A model generated the notes under the pieces. That model had not been told where the DNA came from and searched no databases. It saw only the letters and a list, made by a program, of their open reading frames with translations. 15,856 nucleotides of DNA from NCBI GenBank assembly GCA_015068545.1, contig SVKH01000018.1, forward strand, positions 1-15,856. The letters are read 5' to 3'. Source of the stretch: Oscillospiraceae bacterium (lineage in GTDB: Bacteria > Bacillota > Clostridia > UBA1381). A program made the position numbers and the translations under genes. Shown here in pieces: positions 1-6,334 of this stretch (positions are counted from its first letter, which is position 1; each line of letters starts with the position of its first letter).

Positions 1-1
1 C

Positions 2-706
2 GGTGGCAACACGGACTTTGACGAAGTAACCGGCCTTGAATTAGATAAAAAGATAAAAAAAATCGTCACCCCATCCGGTGAGTACTTCTGCAAAACCTTA
101 GTTCTCTCCACAGGTGCAAATCCCAAAGAATTGGGAATAGCAAACGAAAGTAAGTTTATCGGAAAGGGTATCCACTACTGCGCACACTGCGACGGCAGAT
201 TTTATAAGGATAAGACCGTGGCAGTAATCGGTGGCGGAAACTCAGCAGCATCTGATGCTATGTACCTTTCTAATCTTGCCAAAAAAGTTTATCTGGTCCA
301 CAGGCGCGATACCCTGCGTGCCACAAAGCTGTACCACGCACCACTTAATAAGGCAAAGAATGTGGAATTTTTATGGAACAGCACAGTAAACTCCTTAACT
401 TATGAAGAAAGAATTAATGGTTTTACGGTAAAAAATACCAAAACCTGCGAAGAAAAACACATAGACTGCGACGGGATTTTTATTAGTATAGGAAGAAAGC
501 CTGCCACAGACTTTTTAAAAGGCGAGCTTAGCCTTGATGAAAGTGGCTACATCATAGCCGACGAAACCACAAAAACTCACATTCCCGGTGTATTTGCCAT
601 AGGCGATGTGCGAACAAAACCACTAAGGCAAGTAGTAACGGCAGCGGCTGACGGTGCAACATGCGTCCACTTTGCAGAAGAATACTTAGCTGAAATAAGT
701 GATTGA
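2..706 (+). CDS. trxB: Thioredoxin reductase, N-terminus cut by window edge
   Basis: FAD/NADPH-dependent disulfide reductase that would reduce thioredoxin in the cytoplasm. The reading frame is open from base 2, so the gene begins outside the window. About 235 of the roughly 305 residues usual for the family are present, and the N-terminal FAD GxGxxG motif is missing. Visible parts, in order, are the redox motif CAHC (bases 179-190) followed by DG, the NADPH-binding GGGNSA (230-247), HRRD (299-310) for the NADPH 2'-phosphate, and the C-terminal FAD-binding GDVR (602-613) followed by RQV. The redox centre is CAHC, where CATC or CAVC is more usual; both cysteines are kept, so activity is expected. 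The internal ATG at 131 is not a plausible start because homologous sequence continues upstream of it. A terminator follows at once. The family assignment is very secure; a specialised flavin-based partner instead of thioredoxin cannot be excluded. Confidence 0.93.
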   Translation, partial: GGNTDFDEVTGLELDKKIKKIVTPSGEYFCKTLVLSTGANPKELGIANESKFIGKGIHYCAHCDGRFYKDKTVAVIGGGNSAASDAMYLSNLAKKVYLVHRRDTLRATKLYHAPLNKAKNVEFLWNSTVNSLTYEERINGFTVKNTKTCEEKHIDCDGIFISIGRKPATDFLKGELSLDESGYIIADETTKTHIPGVFAIGDVRTKPLRQVVTAAADGATCVHFAEEYLAEISD

Positions 707-718
707 AATTACACTCAA

Positions 719-752
719 ATCCTCATCAATTAGTTTTGATGGGGATTTTTTT
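719..752 (+). terminator. Rho-independent terminator of the thioredoxin reductase gene
   Basis: An 11-base-pair stem (719-729 with 736-746, one G-T wobble) has a 6-base loop and is followed by a run of seven T (746-752). It lies 12 bases after the trxB stop and points in the right direction. Confidence 0.9.
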
Positions 753-918
753 ATGAGGATACAGCTTTGATATATTATATTTTCCGCAGTATTATACTAA
801 AAAAACACTTTCTACCGGTCCTACAAAAATTGAACCAAGATTACGAAAATCTTTTATCAAAGCTTACAGCTAAAGACAAATCCCTGATACAATAAATTAC
901 AAAATCGAGGAAATATTT

Positions 919-933
919 TTGGCAAATTGCCAA
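919..933. promoter_or_regulatory. Inverted repeat touching the -35 box, candidate operator
   Basis: TTGGCAA, one central A, then TTGCCAA form a perfect 7-base inverted repeat. It ends on the base just before the TTGACA box at 934. A dimeric DNA-binding protein here would contact or overlap RNA polymerase. The regulator is unknown and this is inference from position and symmetry. Confidence 0.45.
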
Positions 934-962
934 TTGACACAAAAAACATATATTGGTAAAAT
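934..962 (+). promoter_or_regulatory. Sigma-A-type promoter of the double carboxypeptidase gene
   Basis: The -35 box TTGACA (934-939, perfect consensus), a 17-base spacer and the -10 box TAAAAT (957-962, 5 of 6) are present. Transcription would start near 969, giving a 5' leader of about 40 bases before the AGGAGG at 995-1000. The rest of the 302-base gap between trxB and this gene (753-918) is AT-rich and shows nothing else recognisable. Confidence 0.85.
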
Positions 963-1008
963 TGTTAAATAGGCTTTATTATAACACTCTAGTTAGGAGG
1001 AATAACAA

Positions 1009-3642
1009 ATGAAAAAAAGACTTTCTGCCTTTTTGGTACTTGTGATTATTTTTCAGCTTTTCCAAAGCTTGACCGCAAGTGCTGTAAAATTGGGCGACAC
1101 AACAATTTCTGCCGCAGGTGCCTGCGTAATGGATTATGACACCGGCGAGATTTACTTTGAACACAACGGTAACACACCAAGAGTCCCTGCCAGCATGACA
1201 AAGATAATGAACGTTTACTGTGTATACGAAGCTTTGGCAAGAGGCGAAATTACTTTAAACACAGTAGTCCCAATCAGCAAAAACGTGTACGACAAATCAC
1301 GAAATTCCGTATACCAAAGCGTACTTCCGCTTTACTATAACCAAACATACACCGTAGACGAGCTTCTTAGCGTAGTAGTTACATACTCTGCCAGCGGTGC
1401 TGCCGTTGCACTTGCTGAGCTTGTAGGCGGAGGAAGTGAAGCGGCCTTTGTTGACCGTATGAACCAAAAAGTTGCTCAAATGGGTATTGATGCGTTCTTC
1501 TTTGACAGCTGCGGTATAGCAAAAAATGAGATGTCACCTATTGCTATGGCAACACTTGCCCGCAACATAATAAGAGATTATCCGGATATTCTGGTAAGAA
1601 GCTCAAAGCCATCTGTAAGATTCCATGGCAATACATACAAAACAACAAATCACCTTCTTGACACATACTATTACAGCGGTGCAGACGGCCTTAAAACAGG
1701 TACAACATCAGCTGCCGGATACTGTTTCTGCGGTACAGCAGTCAGAAACGGAAAGCGTATGATCTCTGTTGTAATGAGTTCATCCTCAACTGGTCAAAGA
1801 TTTGTAGATACAGCCAGACTTCTTGACTATGGTTTCAAGCGCGCAAGCGAAAATCCATCGGCTTCACCAGATGGCTACTTCTCTTCAGCTCCGATTACAA
1901 AAAAAAGATCCATTCTTTACACAGATATGCGTGTATTTATGAATGGTCACCAAATGCCAACATATGTATATGTGGGTGAGGAAGAATCTCACGCAGTAAT
2001 AAAGGCTGAGGATTTGGCATACTACGGTTTTGACGTTTCCTATGATGCAGCAACACACACGCTTTACCTCAAGCGCAATCCTCAAAAACCAATCGTACCG
2101 CTAAACTCAGATATACTTCATGTCATGGTTGGCGCTGAGGCTTTCACTATAATAGATGCTCCGGCGAAGGTAATAATAGATGACGGCGTATCTAAGCACG
2201 AGCCTGAAGATATTTATAACGTAAATGGATACATTTGCCTTTCAGTTGACGAGTTTGAAGGCATATACGACTTTGCATGGAACGGCAATGACAGAACTAT
2301 AAATATAACAGCAACTAACAAGCCTGTTCCTTCTGAGAGCTACGCTCCAACAGATGCACCTGCTCCTGAAGTAAAGCCGTCAGAGCCGGCAATTCCAGAA
2401 AAAGAACCAGAAAAGCCACTAGAGGAAACACTTACCTCTCAAAGCGCATTCATTATGGACTATCACACAGGCAATGAGCTTTTTGCAAAGGATGCAGACA
2501 CACAAAGACCTGTCGCTTCAATAGCAAAAATGATGTCTGTTTATGTACTTCTTGATGCTGTCAAAAACGGTGAACTAAGCCTTGACACAGTAGTACCTAT
2601 TAGCGAAAACGTGTACAACCTGTCACGCAATCCTGACTTCAAAATGATGGTTAATCTGGAATATGACCAGACATACACATTGAACGAAATGATTGATATG
2701 ATAGTAATAGATTCTGCTGCTGCTTGCGTTACAGCCTGTGCAGAGCTACTATGCGGTACCGAACGTGAATTTGCCGAGAGAATGAACAAAAAGGCACAGG
2801 AAATCGGTATAGGCTCCGTATTCTACAACGGAACAGGCGTTCCTCTAAACCCTGATACAGAGAACAAGGAAAACCTGATGTCTGCAAGAGAAATTGCTAT
2901 AATGACACAGAAGATGATAGCGGATTATCCTGAGATTTTGGAACGTACAAAGTGTGCATCAGTGGAATTCCACGGCAACAAGTACTATAACCTGAACAAA
3001 CTATTCACAGATTTCTACTACAAGGGTGCGGACGGCTTCAAAAACGGAATGACTGAAGCTTCCGGTTACTGCATGTGCGGCACTGCCGAGATTGACGGCA
3101 AGCGTGTTATTACAGTTTCTCTACCTTCTGCTTCTAATGAGGCAAGATTTACCGATACAATCCAAATGTTTGATTACGGTTTGAAAAAGCTTGGTGCTGA
3201 TGTGACAAACGCTACCGTTAAGCCGGAATCAGGCAGTATTCCAAACGGTGCAAATGTTAAAATTGTAATTGACGGTAACTACGAGATGAAATTCTCCGAC
3301 CAACAACCTGTAATTATGAACGACAGAACATTAATTCCAATTCGTGAATTGATGGAAACTCTGGAGAAGAAGGTTGAATGGGATGCAGCTTCCCAGCAGG
3401 TAATAATAAGCGACGAAGTAACTAAGGTATACCTTCAAATCAACAAGGATATCATGATTAAGGAAGTTACAAATCCTCTTGACGGAAATGTAACCCGAGA
3501 AGAAGTTAAACTGGAAGTTGCTCCTATCGTTATCAACAGCAGAACCTGTCTTCCACTATACGCAGTTGTAGAAGCTTTTGGCGCAGCTGTTATCTGGGAA
3601 GCAGAAACAAGCACAATCCTTATCATAGCAGGCGTATGCTAA
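1009..3642 (+). CDS. Exported double D-Ala-D-Ala carboxypeptidase-like (S11) protein with two stalk domains
   Basis: Penicillin-binding-protein-type serine D,D-carboxypeptidases trim the terminal D-Ala of peptidoglycan stem peptides outside the membrane. This 877-residue protein has a signal peptide (about residues 1-25, MKKR then a hydrophobic core ending in TASA). It then has S11 domain 1 (about 30-280), a copper-amine-oxidase-N-like stalk domain (about 300-437), a Pro/Glu-rich linker (438-472), S11 domain 2 (about 473-730) and a second stalk domain (about 748-875). Domain 1 keeps SxxK (SMTK, S62/K65) and KTG (229-231) but has SAS at 127-129 where SxN is expected. Domain 2 keeps SIAK (S504/K507) but has SAA (569-571) and KNG (678-680), so it is probably inactive. 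The two halves are clearly homologous (TVVPIS.NVY, FHGN.Y, YYKGADG), pointing to an internal duplication. The start is fixed by AGGAGG 8 bases upstream. The gene is monocistronic, with its own promoter and terminator. Family assignment is secure; activity is uncertain. Confidence 0.93.
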   Translation: MKKRLSAFLVLVIIFQLFQSLTASAVKLGDTTISAAGACVMDYDTGEIYFEHNGNTPRVPASMTKIMNVYCVYEALARGEITLNTVVPISKNVYDKSRNSVYQSVLPLYYNQTYTVDELLSVVVTYSASGAAVALAELVGGGSEAAFVDRMNQKVAQMGIDAFFFDSCGIAKNEMSPIAMATLARNIIRDYPDILVRSSKPSVRFHGNTYKTTNHLLDTYYYSGADGLKTGTTSAAGYCFCGTAVRNGKRMISVVMSSSSTGQRFVDTARLLDYGFKRASENPSASPDGYFSSAPITKKRSILYTDMRVFMNGHQMPTYVYVGEEESHAVIKAEDLAYYGFDVSYDAATHTLYLKRNPQKPIVPLNSDILHVMVGAEAFTIIDAPAKVIIDDGVSKHEPEDIYNVNGYICLSVDEFEGIYDFAWNGNDRTINITATNKPVPSESYAPTDAPAPEVKPSEPAIPEKEPEKPLEETLTSQSAFIMDYHTGNELFAKDADTQRPVASIAKMMSVYVLLDAVKNGELSLDTVVPISENVYNLSRNPDFKMMVNLEYDQTYTLNEMIDMIVIDSAAACVTACAELLCGTEREFAERMNKKAQEIGIGSVFYNGTGVPLNPDTENKENLMSAREIAIMTQKMIADYPEILERTKCASVEFHGNKYYNLNKLFTDFYYKGADGFKNGMTEASGYCMCGTAEIDGKRVITVSLPSASNEARFTDTIQMFDYGLKKLGADVTNATVKPESGSIPNGANVKIVIDGNYEMKFSDQQPVIMNDRTLIPIRELMETLEKKVEWDAASQQVIISDEVTKVYLQINKDIMIKEVTNPLDGNVTREEVKLEVAPIVINSRTCLPLYAVVEAFGAAVIWEAETSTILIIAGVC

Positions 3643-3648
3643 TATACC

Positions 3649-3687
3649 AAAGGTGTGGTTTTCCTAGCGGAAAGCTACACCTTTTCT
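3649..3687 (+). terminator. Rho-independent terminator after the carboxypeptidase gene
   Basis: A 16-base-pair stem (3649-3664 with 3669-3684, two G-T wobbles) has the 4-base loop TAGC and runs into the T-rich tract TTTTCTTATT. It starts 6 bases after the stop codon. Confidence 0.92.
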
Positions 3688-3700
3688 TATTCCTCAATAT

Positions 3701-3746
3701 GGGGACGTAGCACTTTATAACTATTCAAAAAGGGGACGTAGCACTT
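3701..3746. repeat. Two direct copies of GGGGACGTAGCACTT, REP-like remnant
   Basis: Identical 15-base units lie at 3701-3715 and 3732-3746, 31 bases apart. The second is followed by CTTGAC. From memory, GGGGACG...TTGAC resembles one arm of dispersed palindromic repeats in Clostridia that are linked to Y1-type REP transposases; that link is inference. No complementary GTCCCC arm and no transposase are in the window. Confidence 0.6.
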
Positions 3747-3759
3747 CTTGACCATACAT

Positions 3760-3858
3760 ATACTACATACAATGGTTCAAATAATGGCGTTACTGTAATG
3801 CGTTGTACTCATCACAGTACACAAGCCAAATCTGTCAAAAGACTTTTACATGTAGTAT
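3760..3858. repeat. Spaced 9-base inverted repeat in the 3688-3948 gap
   Basis: ATACTACAT (3760-3768) is matched exactly by its reverse complement ATGTAGTAT (3850-3858), with 81 bases between. Inside is a small hairpin, TGTACT (3804-3809) with AGTACA (3816-3821). No open reading frame of note is present. This gap of about 350 bases between two convergent genes holds only this, the repeat at 3701-3746 and the two flanking terminators. It may be a decayed small non-coding element; chance is not excluded. Confidence 0.3.
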
Positions 3859-3948
3859 TTTGCTTTTGGAAATATGCTCTTTTTAAAAACTACTGTACCA
3901 AATACAAATTAAACTATAACTCCAAAATACATTAAAATGTATTCAAAC

Positions 3949-3980
3949 AAAAAAACGGGTAGCGTTCACTACCCGAAAAA
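3949..3980 (-). terminator. Terminator of the Dabb/PHP operon
   Basis: Perfect 7-base-pair stem CGGGTAG/CTACCCG (3956-3962 with 3969-3975) with a 6-base loop. On the minus strand it is followed by seven T (plus-strand A run 3949-3955). It lies 15 bases past the PHP stop. Confidence 0.88.
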
Positions 3981-3990
3981 TGTGCAACTA

Positions 3991-4809
3991 TTATATTTTT
4001 TCTTCTTGAATCTTACCATCCTTCATAACACCAACCGAGGTATATCCACATGATTTTATCAATTCTATGCCGGTATCGAAGTTGCTGTTTAAGTATTCTT
4101 TCTTGTGACAGTCTGACGTAATTATTACTATATGTCCTAATCTTTTCATCTCCTTTAAGATGAACGGTGCAGGATACGGTATGGATTTATAACCTCTTGG
4201 AATTACACCAGTATTCACTTCAAAAACTCTTTTCTTATCTGAAAGAGCATGAAGAGCCTCCAGAGCATAATTTTTATACTCTTTGGAATCGGTATCAAAA
4301 AAACCGTGCTTTTCCGTATGCTTGGACACAATATCAAAATGCCCTACTATATCAAAATCCCCATAGTCAAAAAGATGCGCAAGCTGGCTGTAATATGCCT
4401 TTGCAAGCTTTATTCCCTGTCCGTCAAAATATTTGTCTATAATATCCTTTACCACGTCTGCCGGCTCGTCAAAGCTTACTTCTCCCTCTGCAGTGTTTAT
4501 AAAATGTGACGATCCTATCATATAATCGTACCCTTTTGCCTCTCTGCCGGAAAGCATCTCATATTCTATACCCAGTAGTACGGTTATATCTGATTTATAT
4601 TTTTCCTTAAGGCGATTAACTTCTTCTATATAGAGCAGATTTTTCTCCGGAGTTAAGTGCCAATCTATATCAAATTTCGTATTGGAATGTCCGGAAAAGC
4701 CGATGGTATCAAACCCTAGCTCTATTGCCCTTTTTACCATTTCCTCCGGAGTGTTTTTTCCATCACAGTAGATGGAATGGGTATGAAGATTCTGCTTGTA
4801 ACGATACAT
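3991..4809 (-). CDS. PHP-family phosphatase, histidinol-phosphatase-like
   Basis: PHP-domain metal-dependent phosphoesterase, closest in layout to HisK-type histidinol-phosphate phosphatase (L-histidinol phosphate to L-histidinol). Metal-binding motifs are all visible in the 272-residue form: HTH near the N-terminus (H9, H11), SGHS (H41), GIEYE (E82, E84), SSHF (H102), GHFD (H157) and SDCH (D233, H235). Length fits the family. Start: the reading frame extends three codons further to a GTG at 4818, but the ATG at 4809 has GAGGTG at a normal distance, so 4809 is preferred. The GTG itself lies inside that ribosome binding site. It follows the Dabb gene by 12 bases and must share its promoter. 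No other histidine biosynthesis gene is nearby, so the substrate could be another phosphate ester. Confidence 0.85.
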   Translation of the reverse strand: MYRYKQNLHTHSIYCDGKNTPEEMVKRAIELGFDTIGFSGHSNTKFDIDWHLTPEKNLLYIEEVNRLKEKYKSDITVLLGIEYEMLSGREAKGYDYMIGSSHFINTAEGEVSFDEPADVVKDIIDKYFDGQGIKLAKAYYSQLAHLFDYGDFDIVGHFDIVSKHTEKHGFFDTDSKEYKNYALEALHALSDKKRVFEVNTGVIPRGYKSIPYPAPFILKEMKRLGHIVIITSDCHKKEYLNSNFDTGIELIKSCGYTSVGVMKDGKIQEEKI

Positions 4810-4821
4810 TTCCTTCACCTC

Positions 4822-5118
4822 TTATTGTACAGTATAGTCCATACACACTCTTGATTTTGTATACGGTCTCACAAATTCATCAGCAACCCTGACATGCTCA
4901 GGATGACTAGCATAAACAGCTAATGCCTCCGCACTCTCAAAGGATGAAAAAAGCATCACGTCACAGTTTGAGGTTGCCAAAGGTTCAATATACACCTTTA
5001 TTTCTAAAAGTCCCGAAATTTTCCCCTTTAGTCCCTCAAGCTCTGCTTTAATATTATTCTTAATTAGCTCTGTGTTAAATTCTTCCTTCAAATTCCATAA
5101 AATAACATGATTTACCAT
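4822..5118 (-). CDS. Dabb (stress-responsive alpha/beta-barrel) domain protein
   Basis: Small 98-residue protein of the dimeric alpha/beta-barrel fold. Seen in the sequence are MVNHVILWNLK at the start, typical of the family's first strand with its conserved His, then E-x-L-K-x-K-I-x-G in the first helix region, CDVMLFSSFES, and HPEHVRVADEFVRPY near the end. The start has GGAGAA (5125-5130) at a good distance. Members have mixed or unknown roles, including stress-induced proteins and some enzymes with small aromatic or polyketide substrates, so no reaction is assigned. It is the first gene of a two-gene operon with the PHP phosphatase. Confidence 0.85.
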   Translation of the reverse strand: MVNHVILWNLKEEFNTELIKNNIKAELEGLKGKISGLLEIKVYIEPLATSNCDVMLFSSFESAEALAVYASHPEHVRVADEFVRPYTKSRVCMDYTVQ

Positions 5119-5242
5119 CTTGTTTTCTCCTTTTTATAGCTTATATAATTATATTAAACGGAATACACTCCTGCAATTCATGAAACTGCGGGTTTCAATT
5201 TATGTCGCAAGGAAATTCAATGCTTTCATCTTCGTTGAAAAC

Positions 5243-5271
5243 ATTATACCACTAAAACATTCCAGAATCAA
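5243..5271 (-). promoter_or_regulatory. Promoter of the Dabb/PHP operon
   Basis: On the minus strand TTGATT (5266-5271), a 17-base spacer and TATAAT (5243-5248, perfect). Transcription would start near 5236, giving a leader of about 118 bases before the Dabb start. That leader contains a small hairpin (TGAAAC 5181-5186 with GTTTCA 5192-5197) but no riboswitch was recognised. Confidence 0.7.
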
Positions 5272-5273
5272 GC

Positions 5274-5309
5274 AAAAAAGAAAGGCAGACTGCCAAAAGC
5301 AATCTGCCT
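5274..5309 (-). terminator. Terminator closing the prophage late operon
   Basis: AGGCAGA (5283-5289) pairs with TCTGCCT (5303-5309) around a 13-base loop. On the minus strand this is followed by TTTCTTTTTTG. It lies just past the holin stop and directly abuts the -35 box of the host operon downstream. Confidence 0.78.
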
Positions 5310-5315
5310 AACCTT

Positions 5316-5687
5316 TCACTCACCTTTTTTTCCCAAAACCTTTTCCAAAATCTTTGGAAGCTTTACTCCCAAATCTTCAAGATTTTCCAAAATTGACACA
5401 AGCTCGGTATATATGTAGTACGCCTGAATGCTATGGTAAATCACGAAGTTTTTATCGTTAAATGTCACCGAAAGCACATATCCCAGCACAATTACAAATA
5501 TAATACCGCATTTTTTAAATCCGCCATTTCGAAGCTTTGAAGAATTTACTCTGCCGTCATTTTTATAAGCGCGAAAAATTCCTGTAAAAAAATCCGCAAC
5601 TATAAACGCAATCAGTACCCACAAAAGTATGCCGTAATTTATACTAAACCCTTCAAACACCTGCTCCAAAGATGCAATATCTTCCAC
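5316..5687 (-). CDS. Phage holin (toxin secretion/phage lysis holin family)
   Basis: Small membrane protein that would permeabilise the cytoplasmic membrane at the end of the lytic cycle and release the endolysin. At 123 residues it has two clear hydrophobic segments (about 18-38 and 60-77) and possibly a third (82-100). Between the first two is ADFFTGIFRAYKN...GRVNSSKLRNG, the signature region of the Bacillota holin_4/Cph1-like family. The charged C-terminal tail ends KKGE. The start is a GTG with a perfect AGGAGG (5697-5702) 9 bases upstream. It is the last gene of the late operon, 18 bases after the endolysin, and a terminator follows. Confidence 0.9.
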   Translation of the reverse strand: MEDIASLEQVFEGFSINYGILLWVLIAFIVADFFTGIFRAYKNDGRVNSSKLRNGGFKKCGIIFVIVLGYVLSVTFNDKNFVIYHSIQAYYIYTELVSILENLEDLGVKLPKILEKVLGKKGE

Positions 5688-5705
5688 CAGTTTCCACCTC
5701 CTCTA

Positions 5706-6323
5706 TCATTCAAACAGACCTGCTCTGTCCAGAATAACAAGAGTTCGCATAACATCTTCCGAAAGATTCAGATCATCGTCAGCTAAACCCTTGTAATAGC
5801 CTTTGTCAAGGAGCTTCTGTATGGTAGCTCTTGCCCACACAGGTACATCCAGTGTATAGCGGTATACTACTTTAGCATTCTTTACCTTCGCAAGCTCATT
5901 TTTTACAAGCTCCAATTCCTTTTTGATATCTTCAAATTCCTTCATATCATACGCCTCCCAGTCATCAGTCACTTCAAAGTGTGGCATGTCCTTGTTTTTC
6001 CATGTACCACCCCATGTAATTCCAAGCTCCTTTGCCACTTCCCCGCATTTTTCAAAGAAATTTAAATCGGAGTACTCCTCACCCTTTTTATTCTTACATA
6101 TATCCCATGCAAGGCCTGTCATATGCCTGCTGTTTTTGGTCCATGTTACAATATTTCCTGGCTTTGTGCGCCCTTGTGCATACAGCTCATTTTGTCTTTC
6201 CTTTGTGCGCAAAGTCTCTGTTACAAGAACAGGTAGACCTCTTTTCCTGCACTCTGCCAAAAACATCTCACAGGCCACCTTTGCATTCTTTTTTAGAAGG
6301 TTTATGTCCCTTAAAGCACCCAT
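5706..6323 (-). CDS. Endolysin, M15-type peptidase (L-Ala-D-Glu / VanY-like)
   Basis: Zinc peptidase that would cut peptidoglycan peptides for host lysis. In the 205-residue form, the metal-binding motif SRHMTGLAWD carries H67 and D74, and MPHFE carries the third ligand H115 next to a GGTW segment, as in CwlK/phage M15 enzymes. Residues about 125-150 are a Lys/Glu-rich coiled coil. The last 50 residues (VPVWARATIQKLLDKGYYKG... to the end) form a small C-terminal module common in clostridial cell-wall enzymes, probably for wall binding. The frame is open to 6401, but AGGAGG at 6331-6336 places the start at the ATG at 6323. The 26 extra residues would overlap the tail-fibre gene. Unlike many Bacillota phages, the endolysin precedes the holin. 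Confidence 0.9.
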   Translation of the reverse strand: MGALRDINLLKKNAKVACEMFLAECRKRGLPVLVTETLRTKERQNELYAQGRTKPGNIVTWTKNSRHMTGLAWDICKNKKGEEYSDLNFFEKCGEVAKELGITWGGTWKNKDMPHFEVTDDWEAYDMKEFEDIKKELELVKNELAKVKNAKVVYRYTLDVPVWARATIQKLLDKGYYKGLADDDLNLSEDVMRTLVILDRAGLFE

Positions 6324-6334
6324 TACATTACCTC

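Noticed and set aside
3701..3746. CRISPR array
   Set aside because: Only two 15-base units with a 16-base interval, too short and too few, and no cas gene is present.
4810..4818. GTG start for the PHP phosphatase, adding three residues
   Set aside because: The GTG is part of the GAGGTG sequence that serves as ribosome binding site for the ATG at 4809.
5119..5242. Possible riboswitch in the 118-base leader of the Dabb/PHP operon
   Set aside because: Only one small 6-base-pair hairpin was found, with no conserved riboswitch core or terminator/antiterminator pair.
5120..5311. Plus-strand frame of 63 codons in the gap before the Dabb gene
   Set aside because: Covers the minus-strand promoter and terminator, has low-complexity Lys/Phe-rich translation and no promoter or ribosome binding site of its own.
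5250..5320. tRNA or attachment core at the prophage's left end
   Set aside because: No cloverleaf-forming sequence is present, and a direct repeat cannot be tested without the other prophage end.
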